From: AWTP1-13 sp963840075
Lineage (GTDB): Bacteria > Pseudomonadota > Alphaproteobacteria > Rhizobiales > Hyphomicrobiaceae
Assembly (NCBI GenBank): GCA_963840075.1
Contig: CAWIXS010000015.1
Span: 62,001 to 126,000 of the forward strand
Reading direction: 5' to 3'
DNA length: 64,000 nt
A model generated the notes under the pieces. It was given only the letters and a program-made list of their open reading frames with translations. It ran no database searches and was not told the DNA's origin. The stretch's first letter is position 1. Every line of letters starts with the position of its first letter. Positions 34,733 through 43,777 of the stretch are shown in pieces. A program made the position numbers and the translations under genes.

Positions 34733-34787
34733 GGGCCGGGCGCGCAGCCCGCGAGCGCCGCAGTCCCGAGCGCTGGAGTCCGCGGCC

Positions 34788-36236
34788 CTACGGCCCGGCC
34801 AACCCGAGCCAGGCCATGCCGAAGCAGACCAGCAGCAGGCCCAGGAGACCGATGCACATGCGGTCCTTGATGGCGAACGCCACCGGATCGTCCATCATCT
34901 CGCCGCGCGCGCTCACCAGCCAGATGCGGATGACGAACAGGAACACGAGTGGGGGAAATCCCCACAGCCAGCCGGTGCTGCCGTAGAAGCTGCTGCGGAA
35001 GGCCTCCTCGACGATATAGAGCACCATGATCATGACGGCGCCGACCCCGGTCGACAGGCCGATGGTCAGCACCATCGGCGCATCAACGGGCCGGTAGCCG
35101 CGCACGTTCATGCTCTGGCTCTGGCGCACGATGGCCCGGCTGATCTCAGTGTACCGCTTGGCATAGCTGAGCGAGGCGAACAGGAACATGGAGAACACGA
35201 ACAGCCACGCCGACGGCGGCACGCCCGCAGCCGCGGCGCCGATCCCGAGCCGGATCGTGAACAGGGCAGCGAGGGCAAGGCCGTCGACGAACGGAACGGT
35301 CTTCAGGTGCAGGGAATAGCAGAGCGTCAACCCCAGGTAGAGAAGCAGGACGGCGCAGGTCGCCATCGACACCAGCGCGCCCAGCGCGACGCCGGCTGGA
35401 ATGAGCAGGAGCGCGGCCGCCAGTGCCGTGGCCGCGGACAGGGCGCCGCTCGCGATCGGGCGCTCTCTCTTGGACCAGTGGTTGCGGTCGTCGGCGACAT
35501 CCCAGATGTCGTTCAGGAGGTAGGTGCCCGAGGCCACAAGGCACAGGGCAACGAACGCCAGCAGCGTCTGCGAGAAGGACAGAAGATCGGTCAGCGCACC
35601 GCCGAGCACGAGGGGCACGAACACCACGACGTTCTTCACGCACTGGTGCAGCCGCAGGCACTTGGCAAGCTGGCGCAGCACCGAGCCGTGCGGGAACTCC
35701 TCCTTCGCGAGGGACGGCACCGCTGCAAACTCCCGCGCCAGCGCGCTGTCGGGCGCATGCCTGACGACCTCGACACGCCGGCGCCGGCGCACCAGCGCAT
35801 CGTACCCTTCAGGAAACCGGTCGAGCAGCTTCACCGACCCGCGCCTCAGCGCCGAGCCGCCGGCACGCGGATCGATCACCACCCCGGCGATGGCGGGGTG
35901 GCGCGAGGCGATCGCCTCGAACAGGGGCGAGCACCGCCGGGCCAGGAAATAGACGGCGCGCCCCTCCGCAGCTGCGGCGTCCACAATGGCCGCCAGCCTG
36001 GGGCTGAGCGCCAGCGCCGGGCTGACACCGGCCTCGGCCAGCTTGCGCTCCAGGCAATCGCGGCCCCTCAGCAGCCACACCGCGACGCTGAATATGCGGA
36101 TCAGCGACGACTTGAGATAGGCGAAGAGCGCTGCAATCAAGAGGCCCGTGCCGCCGACCACCTCGGTCGCGATGAGGACCGGAATACCCGCTTCAGCAGA
36201 TACGGCGCTGCTGGGAAAACTCCCACGGTCATCCAT
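34788..36236 (-). CDS. UbiA-family prenyltransferase with a degenerate HAD-like N-terminus
   Basis: 482 residues from MDDRGSFPSS (GGGAGGA site). The membrane part carries the first Asp-rich motif 'NDIWDVADDRNHWSKRERPIASG', then 'GLTLCYSLHLKTVPFVDGL' and about eight helices. This class includes decaprenyl-phosphate phosphoribosyltransferases as well as aromatic prenyltransferases. The N-terminal 180 residues (about 65-170 'AVYFLARRCSPLFEAIASRH') keep the outline of a fused HAD domain but no DxD catalytic motif is seen, so the domain is probably inactive. A lipid-linked sugar precursor role is possible. Confidence 0.82.
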   Translation of the reverse strand: MDDRGSFPSSAVSAEAGIPVLIATEVVGGTGLLIAALFAYLKSSLIRIFSVAVWLLRGRDCLERKLAEAGVSPALALSPRLAAIVDAAAAEGRAVYFLARRCSPLFEAIASRHPAIAGVVIDPRAGGSALRRGSVKLLDRFPEGYDALVRRRRRVEVVRHAPDSALAREFAAVPSLAKEEFPHGSVLRQLAKCLRLHQCVKNVVVFVPLVLGGALTDLLSFSQTLLAFVALCLVASGTYLLNDIWDVADDRNHWSKRERPIASGALSAATALAAALLLIPAGVALGALVSMATCAVLLLYLGLTLCYSLHLKTVPFVDGLALAALFTIRLGIGAAAAGVPPSAWLFVFSMFLFASLSYAKRYTEISRAIVRQSQSMNVRGYRPVDAPMVLTIGLSTGVGAVMIMVLYIVEEAFRSSFYGSTGWLWGFPPLVFLFVIRIWLVSARGEMMDDPVAFAIKDRMCIGLLGLLLVCFGMAWLGLAGP

Positions 36237-36538
36237 TGCGGCAATCCTCCCTCGCCCACACCGAGGCAAGCCGGCCCCTAACGGCCCGTTGCCCGAGTCT
36301 TGCCGGGCTGTTACTGAACCTGGGATGAACCCTGGCGCGTCGCAGCCGGCGGTGGTTCGACGATCCATCCTACACTCCTCCACTCGCGATGCTTAGTCGC
36401 CAGCTGTCGCGCCCAGGTTCATTTCATCTGCAGCGCGAGCCATGCTTCCTGCGCAGAGCTTCGCCGCCGGGACCGTTGCAGCCGGCGCTCCGCTGGCCGA
36501 GCGCCTCGATGGCGCGCGCGGCGTCGGCCGCCGCCGGA

Positions 36539-36967
36539 CTATGCGCTCAGCGTTCCGACGAAGTGCAGGACGATGTCGCGCCGATGCGGACGGTCCCGAT
36601 GCTCGATCAGATAGATGGCCTGCCAGGTGCCGAGCTCGGCCTTGCCGCGACGGACGGGCACGCCGAGGCTCACGTTCGTGAGCATGGCTTTGATGTGCGC
36701 CGGCATGTCGTCGGGGCCCTCGGTGCGATGCCGGTATGGTCGCGTGCGCGGGGCCGCCCGCTCCAGCGCCTGCGACAGGTCGTGCAGCACGTCGGGGTCG
36801 GCGTTCTCCTGGATCGTCAGCGACGCCGAGGTATGGCGCAGGAGGAGCGTCAGCAGTCCGTCGACGGCACCGATCGACTCGAGCCAGCCCGCCACCCGGC
36901 GGGTCACGTCGGTGAAGCCGGACCCTTGCGTCTCCACCGCCAGGCAATGATGCGCTTGCTGCAGCAC
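36539..36967 (-). CDS. YjbQ-family protein (secondary thiamine-phosphate synthase type)
   Basis: 142 residues. The start is GTG at 36967, chosen because it follows AGAGGAG at proper spacing; no ATG fits. Family landmarks: 'VDGLLTLLLRHTSASLTIQENADPDVLHDL', 'HRTEGPDDMPAHIKAMLTNVSLGVPV', 'LGTWQAIYLIEHRDRPHRR'. The His residues in 'LRHTS' and 'MPAHIK' line the putative metal site. Weak thiamine-phosphate synthase activity has been reported for relatives, but the true physiological role is uncertain. Confidence 0.9.
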   Translation of the reverse strand: MLQQAHHCLAVETQGSGFTDVTRRVAGWLESIGAVDGLLTLLLRHTSASLTIQENADPDVLHDLSQALERAAPRTRPYRHRTEGPDDMPAHIKAMLTNVSLGVPVRRGKAELGTWQAIYLIEHRDRPHRRDIVLHFVGTLSA

Positions 36968-37313
36968 GAGTGACTCCTCTGACGTTGCCGGTCGGTCTTG
37001 CGCCGCCGCATGAACACCCGTTGCGCCCCTTCGCACAATGCCCCGCGGCGAGAGCGGGTTCCGGGGTCTGGCCCCGGACTGCGCGAAGCGCGGCCGCCGA
37101 CTCCGGAGCGCGACCTGCGTGCGGCGCGACCTTAACGAAAACTTTACGTGGGGTTGCGACCTTGAGTCGTCTGCGTTCGACTGGGTGCCGCGTTCCTCCG
37201 GGCAATTTGCGCTAGCCGGCACGACCGAAGCGGAAGCGAGCGCGCTTCGGATTCCCTCTGGGCAACGCAGGCTTCCCGCATCTGCCATCACATGCGTGAC
37301 CACAGGGACCACT

Positions 37314-38631
37314 ATGCTCCATTCCGATCGCGTCGAGCCTTCGGGCCGCCGGCGCCGGCGCAAGGCCCGGCGCAATGCCCCGATCCCCGCTGCCACTGCC
37401 GCCAGGGCCCGCGCCTCCGAGCCTTGGGATCGCGAGGCCGCCGAGACGCTCACGCGGCTCTACGAGTCTGACGAGGGCCAGCTGCACAAGCCGCACGCCG
37501 GCGAGCGTGCCATCGCCGCAGAGCCCTCCGCTGGGCAGCAGGCCGGAGCAGACGACCGGGCCTGGCTCGAGACGCATCTTTCGGATCTGGCCGAGCGGCT
37601 GCAGATCGCGCTCGCGCGCCCCGAGGCGTCGCTCGCCGGCCTCAACGGCCGCCTCGAGGCCATCGAGGAGCGCTTCGGCCGCGCGCTCGAGCGCGTCGCC
37701 CAGCGTGCCGACGTGCACGGGCTGCAGGCCATCGAGACCCACGTGCTGGAGCTTGCCGGCCACCTCGAGACGACGCGCGACCGCATGGAGCAGATCGGCT
37801 CCCTGCAGGAGGAGGTGCGCGGCCTCATCCAGCGGCTCGATACCCCGGACCAGCAGCACATCGGTGCGCTCGGGAAGCTCTTGCGCGACTACATCGGCGA
37901 GTGGCGCGAGAGCGAGCAGCGCACCGCCAGCGCGCTGCACAGCCTGGAGGAGGCGATAAACCGCCTCGGCGATACCGTCGATGCCATGGAGGCGTCGAAG
38001 CCCGCGCCCGACCTCTCGTTCGCCACGCTCGCCGTCCCGGACCCCGCACGCGCCCGCACGGCGAGCGATCCTCTGGCGCAAGCTCCTGCCGGTCCCAAGT
38101 CCTATCACTCGACGCTCGATGCGGCAGACTATGCGCCGAAGACAGCTTCCGACGAGCCGCCGGCCGGCGACCCTGCGCCCGCGCGGAGGCAAACGCAGGC
38201 TGCTGGCGCTGCCCGGCGCCGCCGTCGCGTGGTCGACTGCACCTGCGGACGCCTCCGAGGCAGGCTCGGAGGACGCCGAGTCGCAGTCCAGGGCCTCCCG
38301 GATCATGGCGGTGCGCGCCAAGCTGCGGCGCTCCGGCACCGCGCCGGGCGAGACCGCGAGCGCGGAGGGCGCGCCTCCGCCGGCCGCCGGCGAGGACGCT
38401 GTGGAGCCCGCCTCCGGCAAGCGCACGCGCCCCGGGCTCTTGCTCCTCGCCGGAATTGCGCTGCTCGCCGGAGGGACCTACCTGCTGGTGCACGCGCTGA
38501 CGGCCGCAACGCCGCCGCCGCGGGCGACGCCGGCGCGCACCGAGCCCGGTACGCAGCCCCCGAGCGCCAATCCGGACCTGGCGGACCCGGCGCCGCGGCC
38601 CAAGGACAACAAAGACGGCGCCGCGGGCTGA
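37314..38631 (+). CDS. Coiled-coil protein with C-terminal membrane helix (PodJ-like architecture), apparent frameshift
   Basis: Start MLHSDRVEPSGRRRRRKARR behind AGGGA. Residues about 85-240 form a coiled coil (LSDLAERLQIALARPEASL, 'LEAIEERFGRALERVAQRAD'). Near 38190-38205 the frame has to shift by one to continue as 'GGKRRLLALPGAAVAWSTAP', 'RIMAVRAKLRRSGTAPGET' and a membrane helix 'PGLLLLAGIALLAGGTYLLV', then a Pro-rich tail to 38631. Coiled coil plus helix resembles the cytoplasmic and membrane parts of polar-organiser or SEL1/peptidoglycan-binding proteins, but the periplasmic domains are missing. Confidence 0.6.
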
Positions 38632-38812
38632 TCCAAGCCGCGCCGCGCCATCGACGCTTGCATTTCAGTGCCGCATGGTGTCCCTATCGGTGGCCGGGCA
38701 ATTCGGGGCGACCAGGAGGCCACGGGCTGCCGTCCGGCCGCGAGCCGTGAGGTGCCAGCCTCCTGGATCGACACGAATTCGGTGCCGAATCTGCGGGCGC
38801 CCAGTCCACTTT

Positions 38813-38857
38813 TTTCGACGTCCGCGCTTTCGACGCCCGCTCTTTCGACGTCGGCTC
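38813..38857. repeat. 15-bp tandem repeat upstream of the TauE gene (3 units)
   Basis: Units TTTCGACGTCCGCGC, TTTCGACGCCCGCTC and TTTCGACGTCGGCTC, with a partial fourth. The array lies about 115 bp before the TauE start, in the presumed leader or promoter region. Confidence 0.9.
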
Positions 38858-38971
38858 TTCGACCGAACGGCGGTCGTCGGGCGGACGGTCGCAGCGCGAT
38901 GCGACAGCGCCATGCCCGCGCAGCGGGGCAGCCAAAACGGCCGCACGCCGCAACTCGTGGACGTGGGTCGC

Positions 38972-39895
38972 ATGACGTTCTATCTGCCGGTCGCCGAGAT
39001 GTCGGCGAACATCCTGCTGTTCCTGGCGATGGGTGGCGCCGTCGGCTTCCTCTCGGGGATGTTCGGTGTCGGCGGCGGCTTCCTCATGACCCCGCTCCTG
39101 ATCTTCGCCGGCATCCCGGCCGCGGTGGCGGTCGGCACCGGGGCGGCGCAGATTCTCGCCTCCTCGGTCTCGGGCGCGCTGGCGCAATGGCGCCGCCGCA
39201 ACGTCGACGTGAAGATGGGCACGGTGCTGCTGATGGGCGGCCTCGTCGGCTCGGCGCTGGGCGTGGAGATGGTGCGCCTGATGCGCCACCACGGGCTCTT
39301 CGACTTCTCCATCGCCGCCTGCTACGTCATCTTCCTCGGCGTGATCGGCCTGCTGATGCTGATCGAGAGCACCAACACCATTCGCCAGGTGCGCGCCGGC
39401 AGGGTGGTCACCGGGCGCCGCTCGGGCCAGCACAACTGGGTGCACGGCCTGCCCTTGAAGATGCGCTTCCACCGCTCCAGGCTCTATATCAGCGCGCTCA
39501 CACCGCTCGTTCTCGGCCTCTTCGTCGGCCTGCTGGTGGCGCTCATGGGCGTCGGCGGGGGCTTCATCATGGTGCCCGCCATGATCTATCTCCTGCGCAT
39601 GCCGACCAACGTGGTCGTCGGCACGTCGCTGTTCCAGATCGTGTTCCTGACCGCAGCCACCACGGTGCTGCAGGCCTCCGTCAACTTCAACGTCGACGTG
39701 ATCCTGGCCGTGATCCTGATGATCGGAGGGGTGGTCGGCGCGCAGTTCGGCGCGGCAGCCGGCGAGCGCCTGAAGGGCGAGGAGCTGCGCTTCCTTCTCG
39801 CCACCTTCATCCTGTTCGTCTGCGCCCGCTTCGCCTGGCAGCTGATCGCACGGCCGACGGAGCTCTATTCCATCACCGAAATGGGAGCGATCTGA
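38972..39895 (+). CDS. TauE/SafE-family sulphite/sulphonate exporter-like permease
   Basis: 307 residues from MTFYLPVAEMSAN. Two repeated halves each contain a GVGGG motif: 'GFLSGMFGVGGGFLMTPLLI' and 'VGLLVALMGVGGGFIMVPAM'. About eight membrane helices with a cytoplasmic loop in the middle. The gene overlaps the next one (TGATG), a TIGR02186 protein, a pairing typical of this subgroup. The transported anion is unknown. Confidence 0.9.
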   Translation: MTFYLPVAEMSANILLFLAMGGAVGFLSGMFGVGGGFLMTPLLIFAGIPAAVAVGTGAAQILASSVSGALAQWRRRNVDVKMGTVLLMGGLVGSALGVEMVRLMRHHGLFDFSIAACYVIFLGVIGLLMLIESTNTIRQVRAGRVVTGRRSGQHNWVHGLPLKMRFHRSRLYISALTPLVLGLFVGLLVALMGVGGGFIMVPAMIYLLRMPTNVVVGTSLFQIVFLTAATTVLQASVNFNVDVILAVILMIGGVVGAQFGAAAGERLKGEELRFLLATFILFVCARFAWQLIARPTELYSITEMGAI

Positions 39896-40803
39896 TGCAG
39901 CTGCTTCGGCGCCGCCGCGGCATCCTCGCCTTCCTCGCCGTGCTGGCCGTCGGTCTCCTCGCACCCGGCATCGGCGAGACCCTGGCGCAGAAGCGCAGGG
40001 CTCCGGTTCCCGTCGCCGAGGAGGCGCCCGGGGTCAGGCGGCCCGAGGTCAAGCGCGAGCAGCAGCCGGGCGCCAAGGAGTTCGTCGAGGCGACGGTCTC
40101 CAAGCGCACCATCGCGGTGACCTCGAGCTTCAACGGCACCGAGGTCTTCATCTTCGGCGCCATCGGCGGCAGCCAGCAGCCGAGCGCGGAATCGGGCTAC
40201 TACGACGTGATCGTCGTGGTCGAGGGCGCGCCGAGCCGGGCCGTCGTGCGGCGCAAGAGCAACGTCGCCGGCCTGTGGCTCAATACCGCCTCGGTGGCGT
40301 TCGACAACGTGCCCACCTTCTACGCCATGACCTCGACGCGCCCGGTCGACGAGATCGCCACGGAAAGCGACCTGGCCTTGTACGGGATCGGGCTCGGGCA
40401 TTTGAAGTTCACGCCCGCCGTCGGCCAGAGCGTGCCGCTCTCCAACGAGGACATCAAGGACTACCGGGCGGCCATCATCCGCCTCAAGGGCAATGCCGGG
40501 CTCTACGTGGACAAGAAGCCGTTCGGGGTCACCTTCACCGGCAAGAGCATCTTCCTCGCCAGCGTGGTGCTGCCCGCCAACGTGTCCGTGGGGCCGTTCT
40601 GGACGCGCGTCTATCTGTTCCGGGAGGAGAAGCTCCTGAGCAGCTTCAGCGTGAACCACACTCTGGAGCGCGAGGGCCTGGAGCGCTACCTGTACGCCTT
40701 TGCCTACGGCCTGCCGACGCTCTACGGCTTCACCACGGTGCTCATTGCCGTGGGGGCCGGCCTCGCGGCCTCGACCGCCTTCCGCAGAGGCGGCCCCGCG
40801 TGA
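39895..40803 (+). CDS. TIGR02186-family membrane-anchored protein
   Basis: 302 residues. A signal or anchor (RRRGILAFLAVLAVGLLAPG) comes first, then a periplasmic beta-rich domain ('EATVSKRTIAVTSSFNGTEVFIFGAIGG', 'DVIVVVEGAPSRAVVRRKSNVAGLWLN', 'SVGPFWTRVYLFREEKLL') and a C-terminal helix ('YGFTTVLIAVGAGLAAST'). Members are nearly always encoded after a TauE/SafE permease, as here with a TGATG overlap, so the two probably work as a complex at the inner membrane. The biochemical role is unknown. Confidence 0.88.
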   Translation: MQLLRRRRGILAFLAVLAVGLLAPGIGETLAQKRRAPVPVAEEAPGVRRPEVKREQQPGAKEFVEATVSKRTIAVTSSFNGTEVFIFGAIGGSQQPSAESGYYDVIVVVEGAPSRAVVRRKSNVAGLWLNTASVAFDNVPTFYAMTSTRPVDEIATESDLALYGIGLGHLKFTPAVGQSVPLSNEDIKDYRAAIIRLKGNAGLYVDKKPFGVTFTGKSIFLASVVLPANVSVGPFWTRVYLFREEKLLSSFSVNHTLEREGLERYLYAFAYGLPTLYGFTTVLIAVGAGLAASTAFRRGGPA

Positions 40804-40809
40804 GTTGGG

Positions 40810-40876
40810 AATTAGGGATTAGGGATTAGGTCCAATCGCTTCCCTGATCCTAATCCCCAATCCCTAATCCCTAATC
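40810..40876. terminator. Hairpin with tandem-repeat arms between convergent genes
   Basis: The left arm repeats ATTAGGG three times (AATTAGGGATTAGGGATTAG). The right arm carries the complement (CCTAATC then CCCTAATCCCTAATC). The apt stop codon lies at the right edge and the TIGR02186 stop just to the left. Placed between convergent genes it could act as a bidirectional terminator. Confidence 0.75.
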
Positions 40877-41405
40877 AGTGCCCCTCGAAGGCCATCAGGG
40901 CGTGCCACTTGATGCCGAGCGACGCGAGCTTCCTGGAGCCGCCGAGGTCGGGCAGGTCGATGATGAAGGTCGCGCCCGCCGCCTCGCCGCCGGAGCGCTG
41001 CACCAGCTTCACCGCCGCCTCCGCCGTGCCGCCGGTGGCGATCAGGTCGTCGACGATCAGGATGCGCTCGCCCCGGCGGATGGCGTCCTCGTGCATCTCG
41101 ATGATGTCGACGCCGTACTCCAGCGTGTACTCCTGGCCGATGGTCTTCCAGGGCAGCTTGCCCTTCTTGCGGAACGGCACGAAGCCGCAGCCCAGCTCGT
41201 GGGCGATGGCGCCGCCGAGGATGAACCCGCGCGCCTCGACACCGGCGACCGCCTGCACCCCGGTGCCGGTGAACGGCGCCGCCATCTGCTCGACGGCAGC
41301 CTTGAAGCCCCGGGCATCGCCGAGCAACGTCGTCACGTCACGGAACAGGATGCCCTGCTTGGGATAGTCCGGGATGGTCCTGATCAGGCCTTTCAGATCT
41401 GGCAC
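40875..41405 (-). CDS. apt: Adenine phosphoribosyltransferase
   Basis: 176 residues; GTG start at 41405. It converts adenine and PRPP to AMP in purine salvage. Motifs: 'IRTIPDYPKQGILFRDVTTLL' at the start, 'GVEARGFILGGAIAHELG', 'FVPFRKKGKLPWKTI', and the PRPP loop 'ERILIVDDLIATGGTAEAA'. Cytoplasmic dimer. It is convergent with the TIGR02186 gene across the repeat-armed hairpin. Confidence 0.96.
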   Translation of the reverse strand: MPDLKGLIRTIPDYPKQGILFRDVTTLLGDARGFKAAVEQMAAPFTGTGVQAVAGVEARGFILGGAIAHELGCGFVPFRKKGKLPWKTIGQEYTLEYGVDIIEMHEDAIRRGERILIVDDLIATGGTAEAAVKLVQRSGGEAAGATFIIDLPDLGGSRKLASLGIKWHALMAFEGH

Positions 41406-41475
41406 GGGCGATGGCCTCCACAGCGGAACTGGCGCCCCAGCATAGCAAAGCGCGTGCCGCAGCGTCAGTCCTGCC

Positions 41476-41616
41476 CTACCGCTTGGCTTTGCCCTTGGCC
41501 GGAACGGACTTGCCGTCGGTCATCTGGTAGATCTTGTAGGCGCTGTAGGAGCTCGACACCGCGGCAATCGCTGCGAGAAGGACGATCCAGAAGGATTTGT
41601 CTCTCAGCCATCGCAT
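41476..41616 (-). CDS. 46-residue membrane microprotein
   Basis: The sequence starts MRWLRDKSFWIVLLAAIAAV at 41616, has one hydrophobic helix (about 9-27), continues 'SYSAYKIYQMTDGKSV' and ends in a lysine-rich tail (PAKGKAKR). A GGGAGGG ribosome site lies about 8 bp upstream. The charge distribution suggests the N-terminus out or in with a basic C-terminus. No family was recognised. Confidence 0.55.
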   Translation of the reverse strand: MRWLRDKSFWIVLLAAIAAVSSSYSAYKIYQMTDGKSVPAKGKAKR

Positions 41617-41867
41617 CGCGGCGCCCTCCCCATCGTGGCCACGGCCGCACGGGTCGGCCCCTCAAAGCGCGGCACAGCCTGGGCGTTCCCCCCGCCCCTC
41701 GTGACCACCCTACTCTCCGATGCCTTCGCGGCTTGATCAAGGCGTGCGGGCGACATCGCATGCCTGCCATCCTTCGCATCCAAGTTGCAGCAATGGCCAT
41801 CCGACAACCGGCCCGGCGATCAGGCCCGTCAATCCTGCCCGACCGAACGCACCTTCACCATTCGATC

Positions 41868-43757
41868 TCAACGCCGGCCGAACAGGCGCTCGATGTCGGC
41901 GAGCTTCAGCTCCACGTAGGTGGGGCGGCCGTGGTTGCACTGGCCCGAGTGGGGCGTCGCCTCCATCTCGCGCAGGAGGGCGTTCATCTCCTCGGGCGCG
42001 AGGCGGCGCCCGGCGCGCACCGAGCCGTGGCAGGCCATGGTGGAGCAGACGGCCGCCAGCCGCTCCTTCAGCAGGCTGCCCTCGCTCTCGCCCAGGGCCT
42101 CGCGCGCCAAGTCCCTGACCAGGCCCTTCACGTCGGTGTCGCCGAGCAGCGCCGGCACCTCGCGCACCAGCATGGCGCCGGGGCCGAAGGTCTCCAGCAC
42201 CAGCCCCAGCCGCTCGAGGTCTGGCGCGGACTCGGCGAGTGCCGCCACCTCGTCGGCGTCGAGATCGACCACCTCGGGGACGAGCAGGACCTGGCGCGCC
42301 ACCCCGCCGTCGGCGAGTGCCACCTTGAGGCGCTGGTAGACCAGGCGCTCGTGCGCGGCATGCTGATCGACGATCACCACGGAATGGCGCGTCTGGGCGA
42401 CGATGTAGGTGCCGTGCAGCTGCGCGCGCGCCGCGCCCAGCGGCCGGTCGAGCAGCTCCCCCGGCGCAGGCTCCGCGGCGGCCCTGGTATCGGCGCTGGG
42501 CCCGGCGAGCCCGTCGAGGGGCGCCTGCCAGTCCTCGGCGAAGCCGCGCTGGAATGGGGCCGGACCCTGCGCCCCGGCGAAGGCTGGGGCTGACCCCATG
42601 CGCCTGCCGGCGCTGGAGCCGGGGGTCGGACCCGCAGGGTCTGACCCCATCGAACGCGCCGCCGCGCGTGCCAGCACGTCGGCCGCGGCAAGCCCGCCGG
42701 CCACCGTCGCCCGGTGCCCCGCCGCCTCCAGCGCAGCCCTGAGCGCGCCGGCGATGAGACTGCGCACGCGGCCCGCGTCACGGAAACGCACCTCGGCCTT
42801 GCTCGGGTGCACGTTCACGTCGACCTCGTGCGGGGGGAGGGCCACGTCGAGCGCGAGCAGCGGATGGCGCAGCTTGGGAACGAGGTCGCCGTAGGCCGCA
42901 CGCACCGCGCCGATCAGCAGGCGGTCCTTCACCGGGCGGCCGTTGACGAACAGGTACTGCTGCCCCGCATCCGGCCGGTTGAGCGTCGGCAGGCCGGCGA
43001 AGCCCGTCACGCGTATCCCGTCGCGCTCGATGTCGATGGCCAGCGCGTCGGCCAGGAACGCGCGCCCCATGATGCGCCCGAGCCGGGCGAGGTGCCCGTC
43101 CTGGCCCGGCGGCTGCGCCGGCAGCCTGAGCCCCGTGCGCTCGCCGGTGGTGAGCGTGAAGGCAACCGCCGGGTTGGCCATGGCGAGGCGCTTCACCGCC
43201 TCGGAGATGGCCATGTTCTCCGCCCGCTCGGACTTCAGGAACTTGAGGCGTGCCGGGGTCGCCGAGAACAGCTCGCGCACCTCCACCCGGGTGCCGCGGC
43301 TCAGCGCCGCCGGGCGCACGCCGTGCTTCCTGCCCCGATCGACAACGATCTCGTGCGCCAGCGTCCCATCGCGCGCCCGCGAGGCGATGGCGAGATGGGC
43401 GACCGCGCCGATCGAGGGCAGCGCCTCGCCGCGGAAACCCAGCGTGGCGATGTTGAGAAGGTCGTCGTCGGCGAGCTTGGAGGTGGCGTGCCGCTCCACC
43501 GCCAGCGCCAGGTCCTCCGCGCTCATGCCGGCGCCGTTGTCGGTGACGCGGATGAGCGAGATGCCGCCGGCCGCGGTCACCACCTCGATGTCGGTCGCTC
43601 CGGCGTCGAGCGCGTTCTCGACCAGCTCCTTCACCACGCTCGCGGGCCGCTCGATCACCTCGCCGGCAGCGATGCGGTTGACGGTCTCGGGCCCAAGCTG
43701 GCGGATGCGGGGCTCAGACCCCTGACACCGACCTTTCCGCTGAGCATCCACCGCCAT
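41868..43757 (-). CDS. mutL: DNA mismatch repair protein MutL, with repeat-derived linker and start
   Basis: About 629 residues. MutL couples mismatch recognition to strand incision. The GHKL ATPase is intact: 'PASVVKELVENALDAGAT', 'VTDNGAGMSAEDL', 'TLGFRGEALPSIGAV', 'SRGTRVEVRELFSATPARLKF'. The C-terminal part has 'VDQHAAHERLVYQRL', where the last metal-ligand position of the DQHAx2Ex4E motif reads Gln, and 'HSGQCNHGRPTYVEL'. The N-terminus before 'RIRQLGPETVNRIAAGEV' is family-C repeat; 43757 (MAVDAQ) is the nearest usable start. A second repeat lies in the linker. Confidence 0.92.
   Translation of the reverse strand: MAVDAQRKGRCQGSEPRIRQLGPETVNRIAAGEVIERPASVVKELVENALDAGATDIEVVTAAGGISLIRVTDNGAGMSAEDLALAVERHATSKLADDDLLNIATLGFRGEALPSIGAVAHLAIASRARDGTLAHEIVVDRGRKHGVRPAALSRGTRVEVRELFSATPARLKFLKSERAENMAISEAVKRLAMANPAVAFTLTTGERTGLRLPAQPPGQDGHLARLGRIMGRAFLADALAIDIERDGIRVTGFAGLPTLNRPDAGQQYLFVNGRPVKDRLLIGAVRAAYGDLVPKLRHPLLALDVALPPHEVDVNVHPSKAEVRFRDAGRVRSLIAGALRAALEAAGHRATVAGGLAAADVLARAAARSMGSDPAGPTPGSSAGRRMGSAPAFAGAQGPAPFQRGFAEDWQAPLDGLAGPSADTRAAAEPAPGELLDRPLGAARAQLHGTYIVAQTRHSVVIVDQHAAHERLVYQRLKVALADGGVARQVLLVPEVVDLDADEVAALAESAPDLERLGLVLETFGPGAMLVREVPALLGDTDVKGLVRDLAREALGESEGSLLKERLAAVCSTMACHGSVRAGRRLAPEEMNALLREMEATPHSGQCNHGRPTYVELKLADIERLFGRR
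42586..42648. repeat. Family-C element inside the mutL linker
   Basis: GGGGCTGACCCCATG (42586-42600), GGGGGTCGGACCC (42621-42633) and GGGTCTGACCCC (42637-42648) are family-C cores. They are translated in frame as 'MGSDPAGPTPGSSAGRRMGS', located between the ATPase and dimerisation domains where length is tolerated. Confidence 0.75.
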
Positions 43758-43777
43758 CGTCTGGGGGTCCGACCCCC
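43709..43777. repeat. Family-C element at the mutL start
   Basis: GGGCTCAGACCCCTGAC at the left and GGGGGTCCGACCCCC (43763-43777) at the right enclose about 40 bp. The element begins 15 bp before the conserved MutL 'RIRQL' codons, so it appears to have replaced the original start region. Confidence 0.75.

Noticed and set aside
38813..38857. Possible CRISPR-like array
   Set aside because: Units are contiguous 15-bp tandem repeats with no spacers; the same applies to the arrays at 9603, 15274 and 63027.
40810..40876. Telomere-like repeat (ATTAGGG)
   Set aside because: Only three units, within a hairpin between convergent bacterial genes; no sign of a replicon end.
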